32,210 nt of DNA from Bacillota bacterium (GTDB lineage Bacteria > Bacillota > Bacilli > Paenibacillales > NBRC-103111). Position numbers and translations under genes: made by a program. The first letter of the stretch is position 1; the number at the start of each line of letters is the position of its first letter. Below the pieces are notes generated by a model that worked only from the letters and a program-made list of their open reading frames with translations, had not been told where the DNA came from and ran no database searches. Below, in pieces: positions 14,024 to 22,496 of the stretch. The stretch lies in contig JAEWMH010000148.1 of assembly GCA_023393235.1 (NCBI GenBank), positions 1 to 32,210 of the forward strand, read 5' to 3'.

Positions 14024-14803
14024 CTACAAGAAAAGCTCAAGTCCGCTCCAAGCCAGCTTAATTCCCTCCGGCAGCTCCGGCGGATGGGTCAGATCAATAT
14101 CATGGGACATATGGGTGAACCAGGTTTCACCCGGCGCCAGCTCCTCTACCAGTCCGCAGGCCTCCACCATATCGTAGACCGACCGGGTATGGAACTCCGC
14201 TTCTTCCTTATAAAAGCTGGTGCCCAGGATCAGCAGCCGCAAATCCCGCATATGCCGCTTCTCCATTTCGCCTAATGCTATGGAGTCGGGACAATACACC
14301 CAGGCCGTATCCCCTTGCTGGAAGCGGTAGGCATAGGAATAACCGTTTTTGCCGTGGTTAACCCTGAAGGGGGTAACCGTCCACCCTAACAGCTGCAGCC
14401 CGGATTCCACCTCAACAAAACGGAGCCTTCCCTCTACCCAGGGGAACTGGCGCCTGATGATGGCGAGAACCTCCTGAGGAGCATACAGGTCCGGGTGCAC
14501 GTCTGTCCAACGGCATAAATCTGCCAACTCCGGTAGACCTCCAATATGATCAAAGTGGGCATGGGTGATCAGGATGCTTCCCACCGTCTTTTTGCCAAGC
14601 GTCTCCATCTGCCCCCGCCAATCGGGACCGCAATCCACCAACAGCTCCTCCGTCCCTTTCTGCAGCAGTATAGATGAACGCAATCTTCTATTATGGCCGG
14701 TGGTCCGCGCCTCGCCGCATACCCTGCAGCTGCAGTATACCCTTGGCACTCCCATGGAATCCCCCGTACCCAAAAACTGAATGGATGTTTTGACATAGTC
14801 CAT
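14024..14803 (-). CDS. PhnP-like MBL-fold metallo-hydrolase
   Basis: A 259-residue metallo-beta-lactamase-fold hydrolase, probably a phosphodiesterase. The metal motif is THAHFDHIGG with H81, H83, D85, H86. An N-terminal Cys-x-Cys-x2-Cys (C24, C26, C29) matches the structural zinc site of PhnP, the cyclic phosphodiesterase of phosphonate use. Later metal ligands fit VNHGKNGYSY and WFTHMSHD. No other phosphonate genes are near, so the natural substrate is open. The ATG at 14803 follows TTGGAGG by seven bases and is preferred over the upstream in-frame starts. It is divergent from the HAD gene, 161 bases away. Confidence 0.85.
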   Translation of the reverse strand: MDYVKTSIQFLGTGDSMGVPRVYCSCRVCGEARTTGHNRRLRSSILLQKGTEELLVDCGPDWRGQMETLGKKTVGSILITHAHFDHIGGLPELADLCRWTDVHPDLYAPQEVLAIIRRQFPWVEGRLRFVEVESGLQLLGWTVTPFRVNHGKNGYSYAYRFQQGDTAWVYCPDSIALGEMEKRHMRDLRLLILGTSFYKEEAEFHTRSVYDMVEACGLVEELAPGETWFTHMSHDIDLTHPPELPEGIKLAWSGLELFL

Positions 14804-14886
14804 GATGCAACCTCCAAGGATGGCCATCGTCAGCACCCGCCCGTCGGGGCGGCAACGGCAGCGAAGCCAATGAAGGCGTTCGCAGG

Positions 14887-14915
14887 CTGACGAACAGATG
14901 TGTTTACGTTATAAT
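14887..14915 (+). promoter_or_regulatory. Sigma-A promoter of the HAD phosphatase gene
   Basis: -35 CTGACG (14887-14892), a 17-base spacer and a perfect -10 TATAAT (14910-14915) lie 49 bases before the HAD start codon. Confidence 0.65.
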
Positions 14916-14964
14916 GAATCGGTAGACCAGAGAGCCAGAGAAACCTGCTAAGGAGTGTTATCCC

Positions 14965-15762
14965 ATGTACAAGCTGATTGCTGTTGATTTAGATGATACC
15001 TTGTTAAACGACCAATTGGATATTACGGAAGGAACCCGCAGCGCTATTTATGCCGCTATGGAACGGGGCGCCGTGTTTACCATTGCTACAGGACGGATGT
15101 TTGCCTCCGCCCGCAAAATTGCCGCCAAGCTGGGGCTGGAGGTGCCGCTGATCACTTATCAGGGCGCTCTGGTAAAGCATGCCTCCGACGGCACGGTCAT
15201 CTACGAACGGAATGTCCCGCCCGAGGTCGCCCGTTATGTATTCGAGTACGCTGCGAAGAACGGCCTGCATCTTCAGGCGTATCACAACGATACCTTATTG
15301 GCCAAGGAAGAAAATGAACGGCTGAAAGGTTACGCCAAGCTGAACAACATTGCGTATGAAATCGAGCCCGACTTCGACCGGCTGGCCGAAAAAACCGCCC
15401 CCAAGCTATTGATGATCGATGAACCGGAGGTTCTGGACCGCGTGCTGGTGGAGCTGAAGGCGGCCGTCGGCGACAAGGCGCATATCACCAAGTCCAAACC
15501 CCATTTTCTGGAGATTATGCATCCGGAAGGAACCAAGGGCCATGCATTGACCCGGCTGGCGGAGCACTACGGCATCAAGCAGGAGGAAACCATCGGGATC
15601 GGCGACAGCTGGAACGATCATGAGCTGGTGGAGCAAGCCGGGTTGGGTGTGGCGATGGAAAATGCGGTCGACTCATTGAAGCAGGTGGCAGACTATGTGA
15701 CGCGTAGCAATAATGACGAAGGTGTGCGCCATGTAATCGAAAAGTTCGTGCTGGAAGACTAA
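14965..15762 (+). CDS. Cof-type HAD-IIB family phosphatase
   Basis: A 265-residue haloacid dehalogenase superfamily phosphatase of the Cof/YidA type, usually acting on sugar phosphates or other small phosphate esters. Motif I is DLDDTLL with nucleophile D8 and acid/base D10; motif II is the TIATGRMF stretch (about 35-42); motif III lysine lies near HITKSKPHFLEI; motif IV is GIGDSWNDHELV (about 212-223). The C2-type cap lies between motifs II and III. AAGGAG is nine bases before the ATG. It is a single gene, ending 14 bases from the convergent unknown gene. The substrate cannot be told from sequence. Confidence 0.92.
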   Translation: MYKLIAVDLDDTLLNDQLDITEGTRSAIYAAMERGAVFTIATGRMFASARKIAAKLGLEVPLITYQGALVKHASDGTVIYERNVPPEVARYVFEYAAKNGLHLQAYHNDTLLAKEENERLKGYAKLNNIAYEIEPDFDRLAEKTAPKLLMIDEPEVLDRVLVELKAAVGDKAHITKSKPHFLEIMHPEGTKGHALTRLAEHYGIKQEETIGIGDSWNDHELVEQAGLGVAMENAVDSLKQVADYVTRSNNDEGVRHVIEKFVLED

Positions 15763-15776
15763 AATTAACTGCCGGC

Positions 15777-16217
15777 TTATTTCAGCCTTCCGTCTGTGGC
15801 AGAATTGTAATACCGGAGCCAGTCGATAAAATGGTACATCTTCAGAATGTAGTCCGCGGCGCAGGCCGACAGGTCATAAGGCCGGACCAGCTCATCAATG
15901 GACCGCTCCAGATCCCAGGACAGTCTGTACAGCTGCTTCAGGAATTCCTCTTCGGTCCTTGGCTTGTACAGGTCGGTTCCGTGGGAAAGCTCCACATTCT
16001 CCAGAATGAAGCCTTTATAGTATGGCAGAATATTCACATAAGTGCCATGGTCGCGGTAGCATAGGCCCGTATACTCATAGGGCAGCCAGAACAGGTGATT
16101 TTCCTTGTCCGGGAGCATGACGGTATAAGCGAGGTTTACGTTCAGCGCCACCGGATACGGGGCATTCTGAATGGAGCCGCGCCGTATATGCTCCCAAATA
16201 TTTTCCAAAAAGCTCAT
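15777..16217 (-). CDS. Hypothetical protein, conserved-looking, no recognised family
   Basis: A 146-residue soluble protein that I do not recognise. It has no signal peptide or membrane segment. It is rich in aromatic residues (LFWLPYEYTGLCYRD near 42-56; FIDWLRYYN near the C-terminus) and has an acidic helical stretch (about 85-115). The ATG at 16217 follows GGAAGG by seven bases; six in-frame codons upstream lack an RBS. It converges with the HAD gene and diverges from the M20 peptidase gene. A good RBS and compact spacing support it being real. Confidence 0.7.
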   Translation of the reverse strand: MSFLENIWEHIRRGSIQNAPYPVALNVNLAYTVMLPDKENHLFWLPYEYTGLCYRDHGTYVNILPYYKGFILENVELSHGTDLYKPRTEEEFLKQLYRLSWDLERSIDELVRPYDLSACAADYILKMYHFIDWLRYYNSATDGRLK

Positions 16218-16339
16218 ATTGCACCTTCCGATCAAAAGTATGACATCATCCGTTTATAGCATAAGGCGTACATAAGCCAGAATCAAGCGCAAGCGCCAGA
16301 AGATTCAACATTTTTGGGGACTAAGGAGTGATTTTGTTT

Positions 16340-17527
16340 ATGAAGGAACACATTTTTGACACCATTGACCGCCTGTCTCCCGTTTTGAAGGAAACCTCCT
16401 TGTTTATCGGGAACCACCCGGAGCTGGGTCACGAGGAGTTTCAAGCAGCGGAGAAGCTGACTGCGCTGTTGGGTGAGCTGGGTTTCGATGTGGAGCGCGG
16501 AGTGCTGGATATCCCTACCTCCTTTATCGCCCGCTACACCTCACCAAAGCCGGGGCCTGTGATTGCCTTCCTGGCGGAGTATGATGCGCTGCCGGATATC
16601 GGTCATGCCTGCGGCCACCATCTGATCTGCACCATGGCCATTGCAGCCGCCTCCGGGCTTAAAGCTGTGATTGATGAAACCGGCGGGGAAATCCGGGTAT
16701 ACGGCACCCCCGCCGAGGAAACCAAAGGGGCCAAGGTGCCCATGTCCAAGGCCGGATTGTTCGATGATGTGGATGCTGCGCTGATGGCCCATCCGTACCA
16801 CACCTATGAGCATTCCGGCACCTCCTTGGCCATGGATGCGGTGCAATTCGAATATTTCGGCAAAACCGCACATGCCGCCGCTAACCCTTACGAGGGCATC
16901 AATGCCCTGGATGCCGTTCTCCTGCTGTTCAACTCCATCAATGCGCTGCGCCAGCAGCTGGAGAGCCATGTCCGTATTCATGGTATCATCACGGAAGGCG
17001 GAACGGCGGCAAACATCATTCCCGAATATGCCGTAGCCCAATTTTATGTCCGGTCGGGAAACCGTCCCTATACAGATGAAACCGTTCGCAAGGTCATCCG
17101 GTGCGCCGAAGGAGCCGCTCTCCAGACGGGAGCCAAACTCAAGGTGACCAATTATGAATTTTCGTATGATGAATTGTTGACCAACAAAGAACTGTCCGAA
17201 ACCTATACAAAGAATCTCACAGCATTGGGCATCGATCCCGGAGCAATCGAAACGGGCAAAGATCACGGCTCCCTGGATTTGGGGAATGTCTCCCGCCGCT
17301 GTCCTGCCATCCACCCATATGTGAAGGTCATTGATGTGAAACATCTGCTCCATACGGTGGAATTCCGCGATCTTGCATTGGAGGACAGAGCCCTGGAAGG
17401 GATGCTGTTCGGCGCCAAAGCTCTTGCGGCTACCGCTTATGACGTATTGACGGTTCCCGGCCTGGTGGACAGCATCCGCCAAAGCTTCCGCGCTTCCGTC
17501 AGGAAAGAGGCAGACGTACAGTCTTAA
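16340..17527 (+). CDS. M20 family metallopeptidase / amidohydrolase
   Basis: A 395-residue zinc-dependent amidohydrolase of the M20D type (relatives include aminobenzoyl-glutamate, hippurate and dipeptide hydrolases). Metal motifs are GHACGHH (88-94) with C91 and H93, the GTPAEET segment with E126-E127 holding catalytic and metal acids, and the late ETGKDHGSLDLGNVS segment near 310-325. The lid domain starts near 175 (EYFGKTAHAAANPYEGINALDA). The substrate is not deducible. AAGGAG lies 11 bases before the ATG used here; a TTG two codons upstream has better spacing and is an alternative. The 3' end overlaps the convergent YheC/D gene by 29 bases. Confidence 0.9.
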   Translation: MKEHIFDTIDRLSPVLKETSLFIGNHPELGHEEFQAAEKLTALLGELGFDVERGVLDIPTSFIARYTSPKPGPVIAFLAEYDALPDIGHACGHHLICTMAIAAASGLKAVIDETGGEIRVYGTPAEETKGAKVPMSKAGLFDDVDAALMAHPYHTYEHSGTSLAMDAVQFEYFGKTAHAAANPYEGINALDAVLLLFNSINALRQQLESHVRIHGIITEGGTAANIIPEYAVAQFYVRSGNRPYTDETVRKVIRCAEGAALQTGAKLKVTNYEFSYDELLTNKELSETYTKNLTALGIDPGAIETGKDHGSLDLGNVSRRCPAIHPYVKVIDVKHLLHTVEFRDLALEDRALEGMLFGAKALAATAYDVLTVPGLVDSIRQSFRASVRKEADVQS

Positions 17528-18260
17528 TAATAGCGCCGATGCGGTTATATAGCATCCGGTCCTCATGGTCGCGAAACAGCTTGTATTGCGGACGGGTATT
17601 GGCTTCGATGAGCCACAGCTTCAGGTTCTCGTCGATGCCGATATCCAGCCCCAATTCGGCGACCAAGGGAAATCTCCTCTGCATGGCAGCGGCAATTTGC
17701 CGGGAAAGGTGCTCCAGCCGCTTCTCCAGCTCCTGAATGTCCTCCTCCTGCAACTCCCTGCTTTCCTTCATGGCTCCGGAAAACGTAAGCGAGCTGCCCC
17801 CGCGGCAGTGGTTGGTTACAATTTGATCGCGGACCGCCAGCTTCCCCATCACGCCCATATAACGCCAGGTTTTGCCCGGCCGTAGCAATAAAGTCCGGAA
17901 ATCGATGGGTCTGTCATCAATACGGATTAGGGATACCCCCTGCTGCACGATATATTCCTTCTGCCCGAGATACCCCTTAACTGTCCGGTACACCTGCGGG
18001 AGCTCCGCAACCGTACGGGTTTCGGTTGTCTGGATTTCCGTTAGCCCTTCCGTCATAACCGATATCTTGACCACTCCCCTGCCTCCCCCGCCACAGCTGG
18101 GCTTCACGAAAACAACAGGATAGCGGTTTAAAAAATCAAGCAGAGTTTCTTCCTTCAACAATGCCGTGTCAGGCAAAAACTCCCGTAGAGCAGGGTCGCG
18201 GGCCAGCACTAGATGCTTTTGCCATTTGCTCCAAGGGTATTTCCGTGACAATAAACTCAT
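17499..18260 (-). CDS. YheC/YheD family ATP-grasp protein
   Basis: A 253-residue ATP-grasp protein of the YheC/YheD family, found in endospore formers and associated with the spore coat in Bacillus. The phosphate-binding loop is VKPSCGGGGRGVVKI (about 53-67) and the C-terminal metal/ATP residues lie in LGLDIGIDENLKLWLIEANTRPQYKLF (about 203-229). It is shorter than many family members and lacks their N-terminal extension. The ATG at 18260 follows GGAGG by eight bases; an upstream in-frame ATG overlaps that RBS. The gene ends 29 bases inside the convergent M20 gene. Confidence 0.85.
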   Translation of the reverse strand: MSLLSRKYPWSKWQKHLVLARDPALREFLPDTALLKEETLLDFLNRYPVVFVKPSCGGGGRGVVKISVMTEGLTEIQTTETRTVAELPQVYRTVKGYLGQKEYIVQQGVSLIRIDDRPIDFRTLLLRPGKTWRYMGVMGKLAVRDQIVTNHCRGGSSLTFSGAMKESRELQEEDIQELEKRLEHLSRQIAAAMQRRFPLVAELGLDIGIDENLKLWLIEANTRPQYKLFRDHEDRMLYNRIGAIIKTVRLPLS

Positions 18261-18382
18261 GGATGCTGCCTCCATTTCAAGTGTGACCTACCGCCTGGTT
18301 CATAGTATGCGTTCACCTAACAGGTGGTATGGTCACCTGTCCCGTTGCCCTTGGGATGGATGACAGCATGCTTCAACTGCGC

Positions 18383-18434
18383 AAAAAACCGCAGATTATC
18401 CTGGCAGCCAAAAGGCTTCAGGCATCTGCGGTTT
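18383..18434 (-). terminator. Rho-independent terminator after pyrD
   Basis: On the minus strand an outer stem AAACCGCAGAT/ATcTGCGGTTT encloses an inner CCTGaAGCC/GGCTgCCAGG hairpin and ends in six Ts. It begins about 18 bases past the pyrD stop. The rest of 18261-18451 shows no gene. Confidence 0.85.
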
Positions 18435-18451
18435 ATGGGATCAGGGATTTT

Positions 18452-19399
18452 TTACGATTTCCAGCTCCGGTCAGTCAGTTCCGAAATATGGCCCACACGA
18501 AGCTTGTCCAGCCATTCGCCCAAACCGCCGATAATGGTGGGACAGGCGTAAGGGTCCACGAAATTGGCAGTCCCAACCATAACGGCATCAGCACCGGCCA
18601 TATAAAATTCGATAACGTCCTCCGCGCTCATAATGCCGCCCATACCGATGATGGGAATATTCACGGCCTGGCTGACCTGATAAATCATCCGGATGGCCAC
18701 AGGCTTAACTGCAGGGCCGGACAGCCCTCCCGTTTTGTTGGCCAGCACCGGTTTGCCGGTTTTCAGATCAATCCGCATGCCCAGAAGCGTGTTAATCATG
18801 GTGATACCGTCAGCTCCTGCTTGCTCTACCGCCTTGGCCATTTCCACAATGTCAGTTACATTAGGGGACAGCTTCACATATACCGGGACCGACGAAGCCG
18901 CCTTCACCTTGCGGGTCAATTCCGCAGCCGTTTCCGGTACCGTACCGAAGGCAATACCGCCGCATTTCACATTCGGGCAGGAAATGTTCAGCTCTATCGC
19001 TTTCACGTTGGGAGCGCCGGAAATCTTCTGCGCCACCTCCACATATTCCTCAGTGGTGGAGCCCGCTACATTAGCCATAATCGGCAGGTCAAATTGCTCC
19101 AGCCACGGAAGTTCATTCTGAAGAATCCCGTCTACACCGGGATTTTGCAATCCGATAGCATTCAGCATACCCGCCGGAGTTTCCGCTACCCGAGGGGTAG
19201 GGTTGCCGTAACGGGGTTCACCTGTGGCGGCTTTAATAGCGATAGACCCCAGCATATTCAGATCGAAATAACCGGCGAATTCTTGCCCGAAGCCGAAGCA
19301 GCCCGAAGCGGGAATAATGGGGTTTCGGAGCTTTAACCCGGGCAGCTCCACAGCCAGCCGGGGATCGTTTGCCGCTTCAAGATTGGCCATCACACTCAC
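18452..19399 (-). CDS. pyrD: Dihydroorotate dehydrogenase, class 1B catalytic subunit PyrD
   Basis: A 315-residue FMN enzyme that oxidises dihydroorotate to orotate in pyrimidine synthesis. Family segments are the PIIPASGCFGFG loop near the N-terminus, NISCPNVKCGGIAFG holding the active-site cysteine, VYVKLSPNV, MINTLLGMRIDLKTGKP, GGLSGPAVKP and the FMN-phosphate loop IIGMGGI...VGTANF. It is class 1B because pyrK precedes it. The GTG at 19399 is chosen: GGGGAGGTG lies five bases upstream and GTGA overlaps the pyrK stop by four bases, indicating translational coupling. An ATG three codons later is the alternative. Confidence 0.96.
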   Translation of the reverse strand: MSVMANLEAANDPRLAVELPGLKLRNPIIPASGCFGFGQEFAGYFDLNMLGSIAIKAATGEPRYGNPTPRVAETPAGMLNAIGLQNPGVDGILQNELPWLEQFDLPIMANVAGSTTEEYVEVAQKISGAPNVKAIELNISCPNVKCGGIAFGTVPETAAELTRKVKAASSVPVYVKLSPNVTDIVEMAKAVEQAGADGITMINTLLGMRIDLKTGKPVLANKTGGLSGPAVKPVAIRMIYQVSQAVNIPIIGMGGIMSAEDVIEFYMAGADAVMVGTANFVDPYACPTIIGGLGEWLDKLRVGHISELTDRSWKS

Positions 19400-20172
19400 A
19401 GGACCACCTCCCCGATCGGAAAAACAGGCCCGTCGCTGCAAATTTTATGATACTTCGTGCCGGTTTCGTCCCCCTGCACCTTGCAAACGCAGGCATAGCA
19501 GGCACCGATGCCGCAGCCCATACGCTCCTCCAGCGACAGGAAGCCCTTGTGGTCCCGGTAGGCCGTATCCAGCGCCTTCAGCATGGGAGTAGGACCGCAT
19601 GCATACAGCACCTGGAAGGACAAACCATGGCGGAGAATCACGTCCGTCACAAATCCTTGTTCACCGGCGCTTCCATCGGCTGTCGCCAGATAGGTTTCGC
19701 CCAGTGCCTCGAACTCTTCCTTATAGAATACATCCGCCGCAGACGCAAAGCCCAGGACATGAATGACCCTCACTCCTTTGGCCAGAAGCTGCTTGGACAG
19801 ATAATAAAGCGGCGGCACGCCGATTCCGCCTCCTACCAGAAGGGCCGTATCGCCGGGTTTGGCCTCATCAACAGGAAACCCATGTCCCAATGGGCCTACA
19901 ATATCTACAACCTGTCCGGCCTGTTTGGCAGCCAGCTGCAGCGTTCCCTTCCCTTCGGCTCTGTAAATCATGGTAAACCGGCCATTCTCCACATCCGCCT
20001 CACAGATGCTGATCGGCCGCCGCAGGAGAGGATCATTGCCGATCTCTGCCTTCACGTGTACGAACCGTCCGGGCTCGGCCATATTCCGGGCCAGTCCGCC
20101 CTCCAGCACCAGCTCGTATACATGGCGCGCCAACTGCCGCTGGCTGACGACGCGCATCAATTCCTTGCCCAT
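19396..20172 (-). CDS. pyrK: Dihydroorotate dehydrogenase electron transfer subunit PyrK
   Basis: A 258-residue FAD and [2Fe-2S] subunit passing electrons from PyrD to NAD+. It has the FAD-binding barrel with RRPISICEAD (about 50-59), the NAD-binding GGGIGVPPLYYL loop, and a C-terminal cluster with C220, C225, C228 and C245 (GCGIGACYAC...C). The ATG at 20172 gives normal family length and follows GGAAG; longer in-frame starts upstream fall at or before the promoter -10. It is coupled to pyrD by a four-base overlap. Other pyr genes are not in the window, although in Bacillus pyrK-pyrD sits inside the long pyr operon. Confidence 0.95.
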   Translation of the reverse strand: MGKELMRVVSQRQLARHVYELVLEGGLARNMAEPGRFVHVKAEIGNDPLLRRPISICEADVENGRFTMIYRAEGKGTLQLAAKQAGQVVDIVGPLGHGFPVDEAKPGDTALLVGGGIGVPPLYYLSKQLLAKGVRVIHVLGFASAADVFYKEEFEALGETYLATADGSAGEQGFVTDVILRHGLSFQVLYACGPTPMLKALDTAYRDHKGFLSLEERMGCGIGACYACVCKVQGDETGTKYHKICSDGPVFPIGEVVL

Positions 20173-20218
20173 TGTCTCTTCCGCCTTCCCGTAGGCAAAT
20201 GCCCAAGATATCCTGAAC

Positions 20219-20248
20219 ATTATAGCACCTGCATACAAGGGGAGTCCA
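20219..20248 (-). promoter_or_regulatory. Promoter of pyrK-pyrD
   Basis: On the minus strand, -35 TGGACT (20248-20243), an 18-base spacer and a perfect -10 TATAAT (20224-20219) with an extended TGC before it. The start would fall near 20213, leaving a leader of about 40 bases, too short for a Bacillus-type PyrR attenuator. Confidence 0.65.
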
Positions 20249-20342
20249 TATACAACACGCCATTTTCCTCAAGATTGTGACGCAGTTCCGCCACTCTTTC
20301 ATTACAGACAGATTACAGCGTGTTTACATTTTACGACGGAGA

Positions 20343-20372
20343 TTGACGCAGTTAGTCCTTCCGATTCATACT
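20343..20372 (+). promoter_or_regulatory. Candidate promoter of the alpha/beta hydrolase gene
   Basis: -35 TTGACG (20343-20348), an 18-base spacer and a weaker -10 CATACT (20367-20372) lie about 65 bases before the hydrolase start. Confidence 0.45.
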
Positions 20373-20438
20373 ATAAATATAGGAAACCAAAGTCCCGGCA
20401 GACCAGGTTATTCCAGACAGCTAAGGGAGGGAACTCAT

Positions 20439-21437
20439 ATGAGGGTCATGTCATCCGTTCACACAGCAAGAGGTATTGTAAGCGTTCCCATAAAGAAACG
20501 GAGCATCCTTGCCCGTCCCCGGTTCTGGCTGGCTCTCCTTCTGTCCCTGACGGCATCGGTGCTCGCTTTGACGGTTGCCTTCCACGCCTACATCGCCTGG
20601 CTCCTCGCCCGGCCGATCGTTGCACCGCTCTCCTCCAATCCGCTTGAAGCCATCGGTGTTCCGTATGAAGAAGTCACCTTCCCCAGCATTAATCAGACCT
20701 CCAAGCTGGACGGCTGGTACCTGCCTGCGGAAGGAGCCACACGCACGGTAATCTTCTCACACGGCTACGGCGCCAACCGGGAGGAAAGCTGGGTGCCCAT
20801 GTATGATTTGGCCAAGGCTGCCCATATGCAGAATTTCAATGTGCTGATGTTCGATTACGGCTTTGTCCATCCGGAGCAGGTCGTAACCGGCGGCGTGCAG
20901 GAGACCTTCGAGCTGTTAGGCGCCATTGATTACGTCAAGCAGAAGAACGCCAAGCAAATTTTTATCTGGGGCTTCTCCATGGGAGCCGGCACCGCACTGG
21001 GCGCGGCTCTGCAAAGCGAGGATATCACCGGTATGATTCTGGACAGTGCCTTCATCCTGTCGCCCGATACGCTTTACCATAATATCCGGCAGCATGCCGA
21101 TTTACCCCGATTCCCTTCCCTGTCCCTGATCCGGATGTTCTTCCCGGTGATGAACGGAGTGAATATGAACCAGATTCCCTACGAAAAAATCCTGCAAAAC
21201 ACCTATAAAATTCCCATGTTCATGATCCATGGCATGTTGGACGAAAAAGCGCCCTATGAACAGGCTCAAATCATTATGAATAATCAGACTGCCCAGCAGC
21301 CCCTATCCAAGCTTTGGCTTTTGCCCAAAGGGCATCATGAGCTGATCTACAGCGTGAATAAACGGGAGTATCTGCAGAAAACCTTATCCTTCCTGGAGCA
21401 GGTATCCCGGACCCGCATCCCTCCGGTCAAAAAGTAA
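20439..21437 (+). CDS. Membrane-anchored alpha/beta hydrolase
   Basis: A 332-residue serine hydrolase. One hydrophobic segment (about 29-55), preceded by Arg/Lys residues, acts as an uncleaved N-terminal anchor, with the hydrolase domain probably outside. The nucleophile elbow is GFSMGAG (178-184) with S180; the acid is D268 in GMLDEKAPYEQA and the histidine is H299 or H300 in PKGHHELIY. The oxyanion HGYGANREESW segment (108-118) resembles the YqkD/Bem46 group. The substrate is unknown. The ATG at 20439 follows GGGAGG by eight bases; the frame is open further upstream without an RBS. A bidirectional terminator follows. Confidence 0.87.
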   Translation: MRVMSSVHTARGIVSVPIKKRSILARPRFWLALLLSLTASVLALTVAFHAYIAWLLARPIVAPLSSNPLEAIGVPYEEVTFPSINQTSKLDGWYLPAEGATRTVIFSHGYGANREESWVPMYDLAKAAHMQNFNVLMFDYGFVHPEQVVTGGVQETFELLGAIDYVKQKNAKQIFIWGFSMGAGTALGAALQSEDITGMILDSAFILSPDTLYHNIRQHADLPRFPSLSLIRMFFPVMNGVNMNQIPYEKILQNTYKIPMFMIHGMLDEKAPYEQAQIIMNNQTAQQPLSKLWLLPKGHHELIYSVNKREYLQKTLSFLEQVSRTRIPPVKK

Positions 21438-21445
21438 CAAAAATA

Positions 21446-21484
21446 AAAGCGTGCAGCGGGAACTTCCGCCGTACGCTTTTTTTA
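21446..21484. terminator. Bidirectional terminator between hydrolase and degV genes
   Basis: AAAAGCGT(g)C(a)GCGG pairs with CCGC(c)G(t)ACGCTTTT and is followed by Ts on the plus strand and by TTTTATTTTT on the minus strand. It is placed between two convergent genes and can serve both. Confidence 0.8.
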
Positions 21485-21548
21485 TTTGACAGGCTTCAGG
21501 GGGCTCCCCCAAAAGGGACAGGAATAAGCGGTTTTGGGGGTTGTTGTA

Positions 21549-22394
21549 TTAAGCGTAGGAAACCAGAATGCCGCCCTTGCCGGCATAGGTGCCGATCACC
21601 GGCCCCATTTCCGTCACGATAACCTCTTTGAAGGGATACCGCTTCAGGATCATCTCCATCACTTCATGGGCCCGCTCCTCGCAATTGCTGTGGCCGATGG
21701 CAAGCACTTTCTTCTCGAAATCATGTCCGGCTTCGCCGATCCGGTCAATCATTTTCTTGATGGCGTTCTGGGTGCCGCGGACCTTTTCCAGCACTTCCAG
21801 AGTACCTTCCTCGCTGGCACACATCAGGAGCTTGATATTCAGAACGGAAGCAATGGCGCCGCGGACCCGGTCCAGCCTTCCGCCTTTAATCACATTCTCC
21901 AGGGTATCCAGAACAAAATAATTCTTAACCTCGGATATGCTCCGCTTCATGGTCTGCACCAGATCATGCATGCTGTGCCCTTCCTTTGCCAAACGCGCCG
22001 CCTTATAAACCAGAACCCCCAAACCTAAAGAAGCATTCTTGCTGTCCAGCACCTCAATTGGGAGACGCTGGGGATGCTCCTCCTCCACCATCGTTTTGCC
22101 CATTACGGCGTGATGATAGGTGCTGCTAAGTCCCGAGGACAAGGCAATGCAAAGAATTTGCTCGTTGGCATCCACGCTCATATATTTGTTGAAGTAGGTA
22201 CTTGGCGATGTACTGCAGGTTTTGGGAAGCACACTAGCGGAACCGAGTTTATTGTAAAAGAGCTCCAAATCCATGTCAGAGTCGAAATGCTCATCCTCAA
22301 AATGAACCGGCAAGGGGATCTGTACGATGCCCAATTGCTCCAGAATGCGTTTAGGCAAATCAGAGCTTCCGTCGGTAAAAATTCTAATGGCCAT
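21549..22394 (-). CDS. DegV family fatty-acid-binding protein
   Basis: A 281-residue DegV protein. Members bind a fatty acid and, as FakB, present it to the kinase FakA; no fakA is in the window. Family segments are IRIFTDGSSDLP at the start, CSTSPSTYFNKY (the fatty-acid carboxylate site), the CIALSSGLSSTYHHA stretch, LDSKNASLGLG and the C-terminal TEMGPVIGTYAGKGGILVSY. The ATG at 22394 has a weak GAGTGA site before it and starts right at the first strand; an ATG four codons upstream has no RBS but cannot be ruled out. Single gene with its own terminator. Confidence 0.92.
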   Translation of the reverse strand: MAIRIFTDGSSDLPKRILEQLGIVQIPLPVHFEDEHFDSDMDLELFYNKLGSASVLPKTCSTSPSTYFNKYMSVDANEQILCIALSSGLSSTYHHAVMGKTMVEEEHPQRLPIEVLDSKNASLGLGVLVYKAARLAKEGHSMHDLVQTMKRSISEVKNYFVLDTLENVIKGGRLDRVRGAIASVLNIKLLMCASEEGTLEVLEKVRGTQNAIKKMIDRIGEAGHDFEKKVLAIGHSNCEERAHEVMEMILKRYPFKEVIVTEMGPVIGTYAGKGGILVSYA

Positions 22395-22496
22395 GTATTC
22401 ACTCATTTCTACGAAAGATGCAAGGAATAGCTTTAGTATAACGGAAAATCGGTGAAAATAGAAGGAATTTGTCGAAATATACAGGAATACGGCAAA

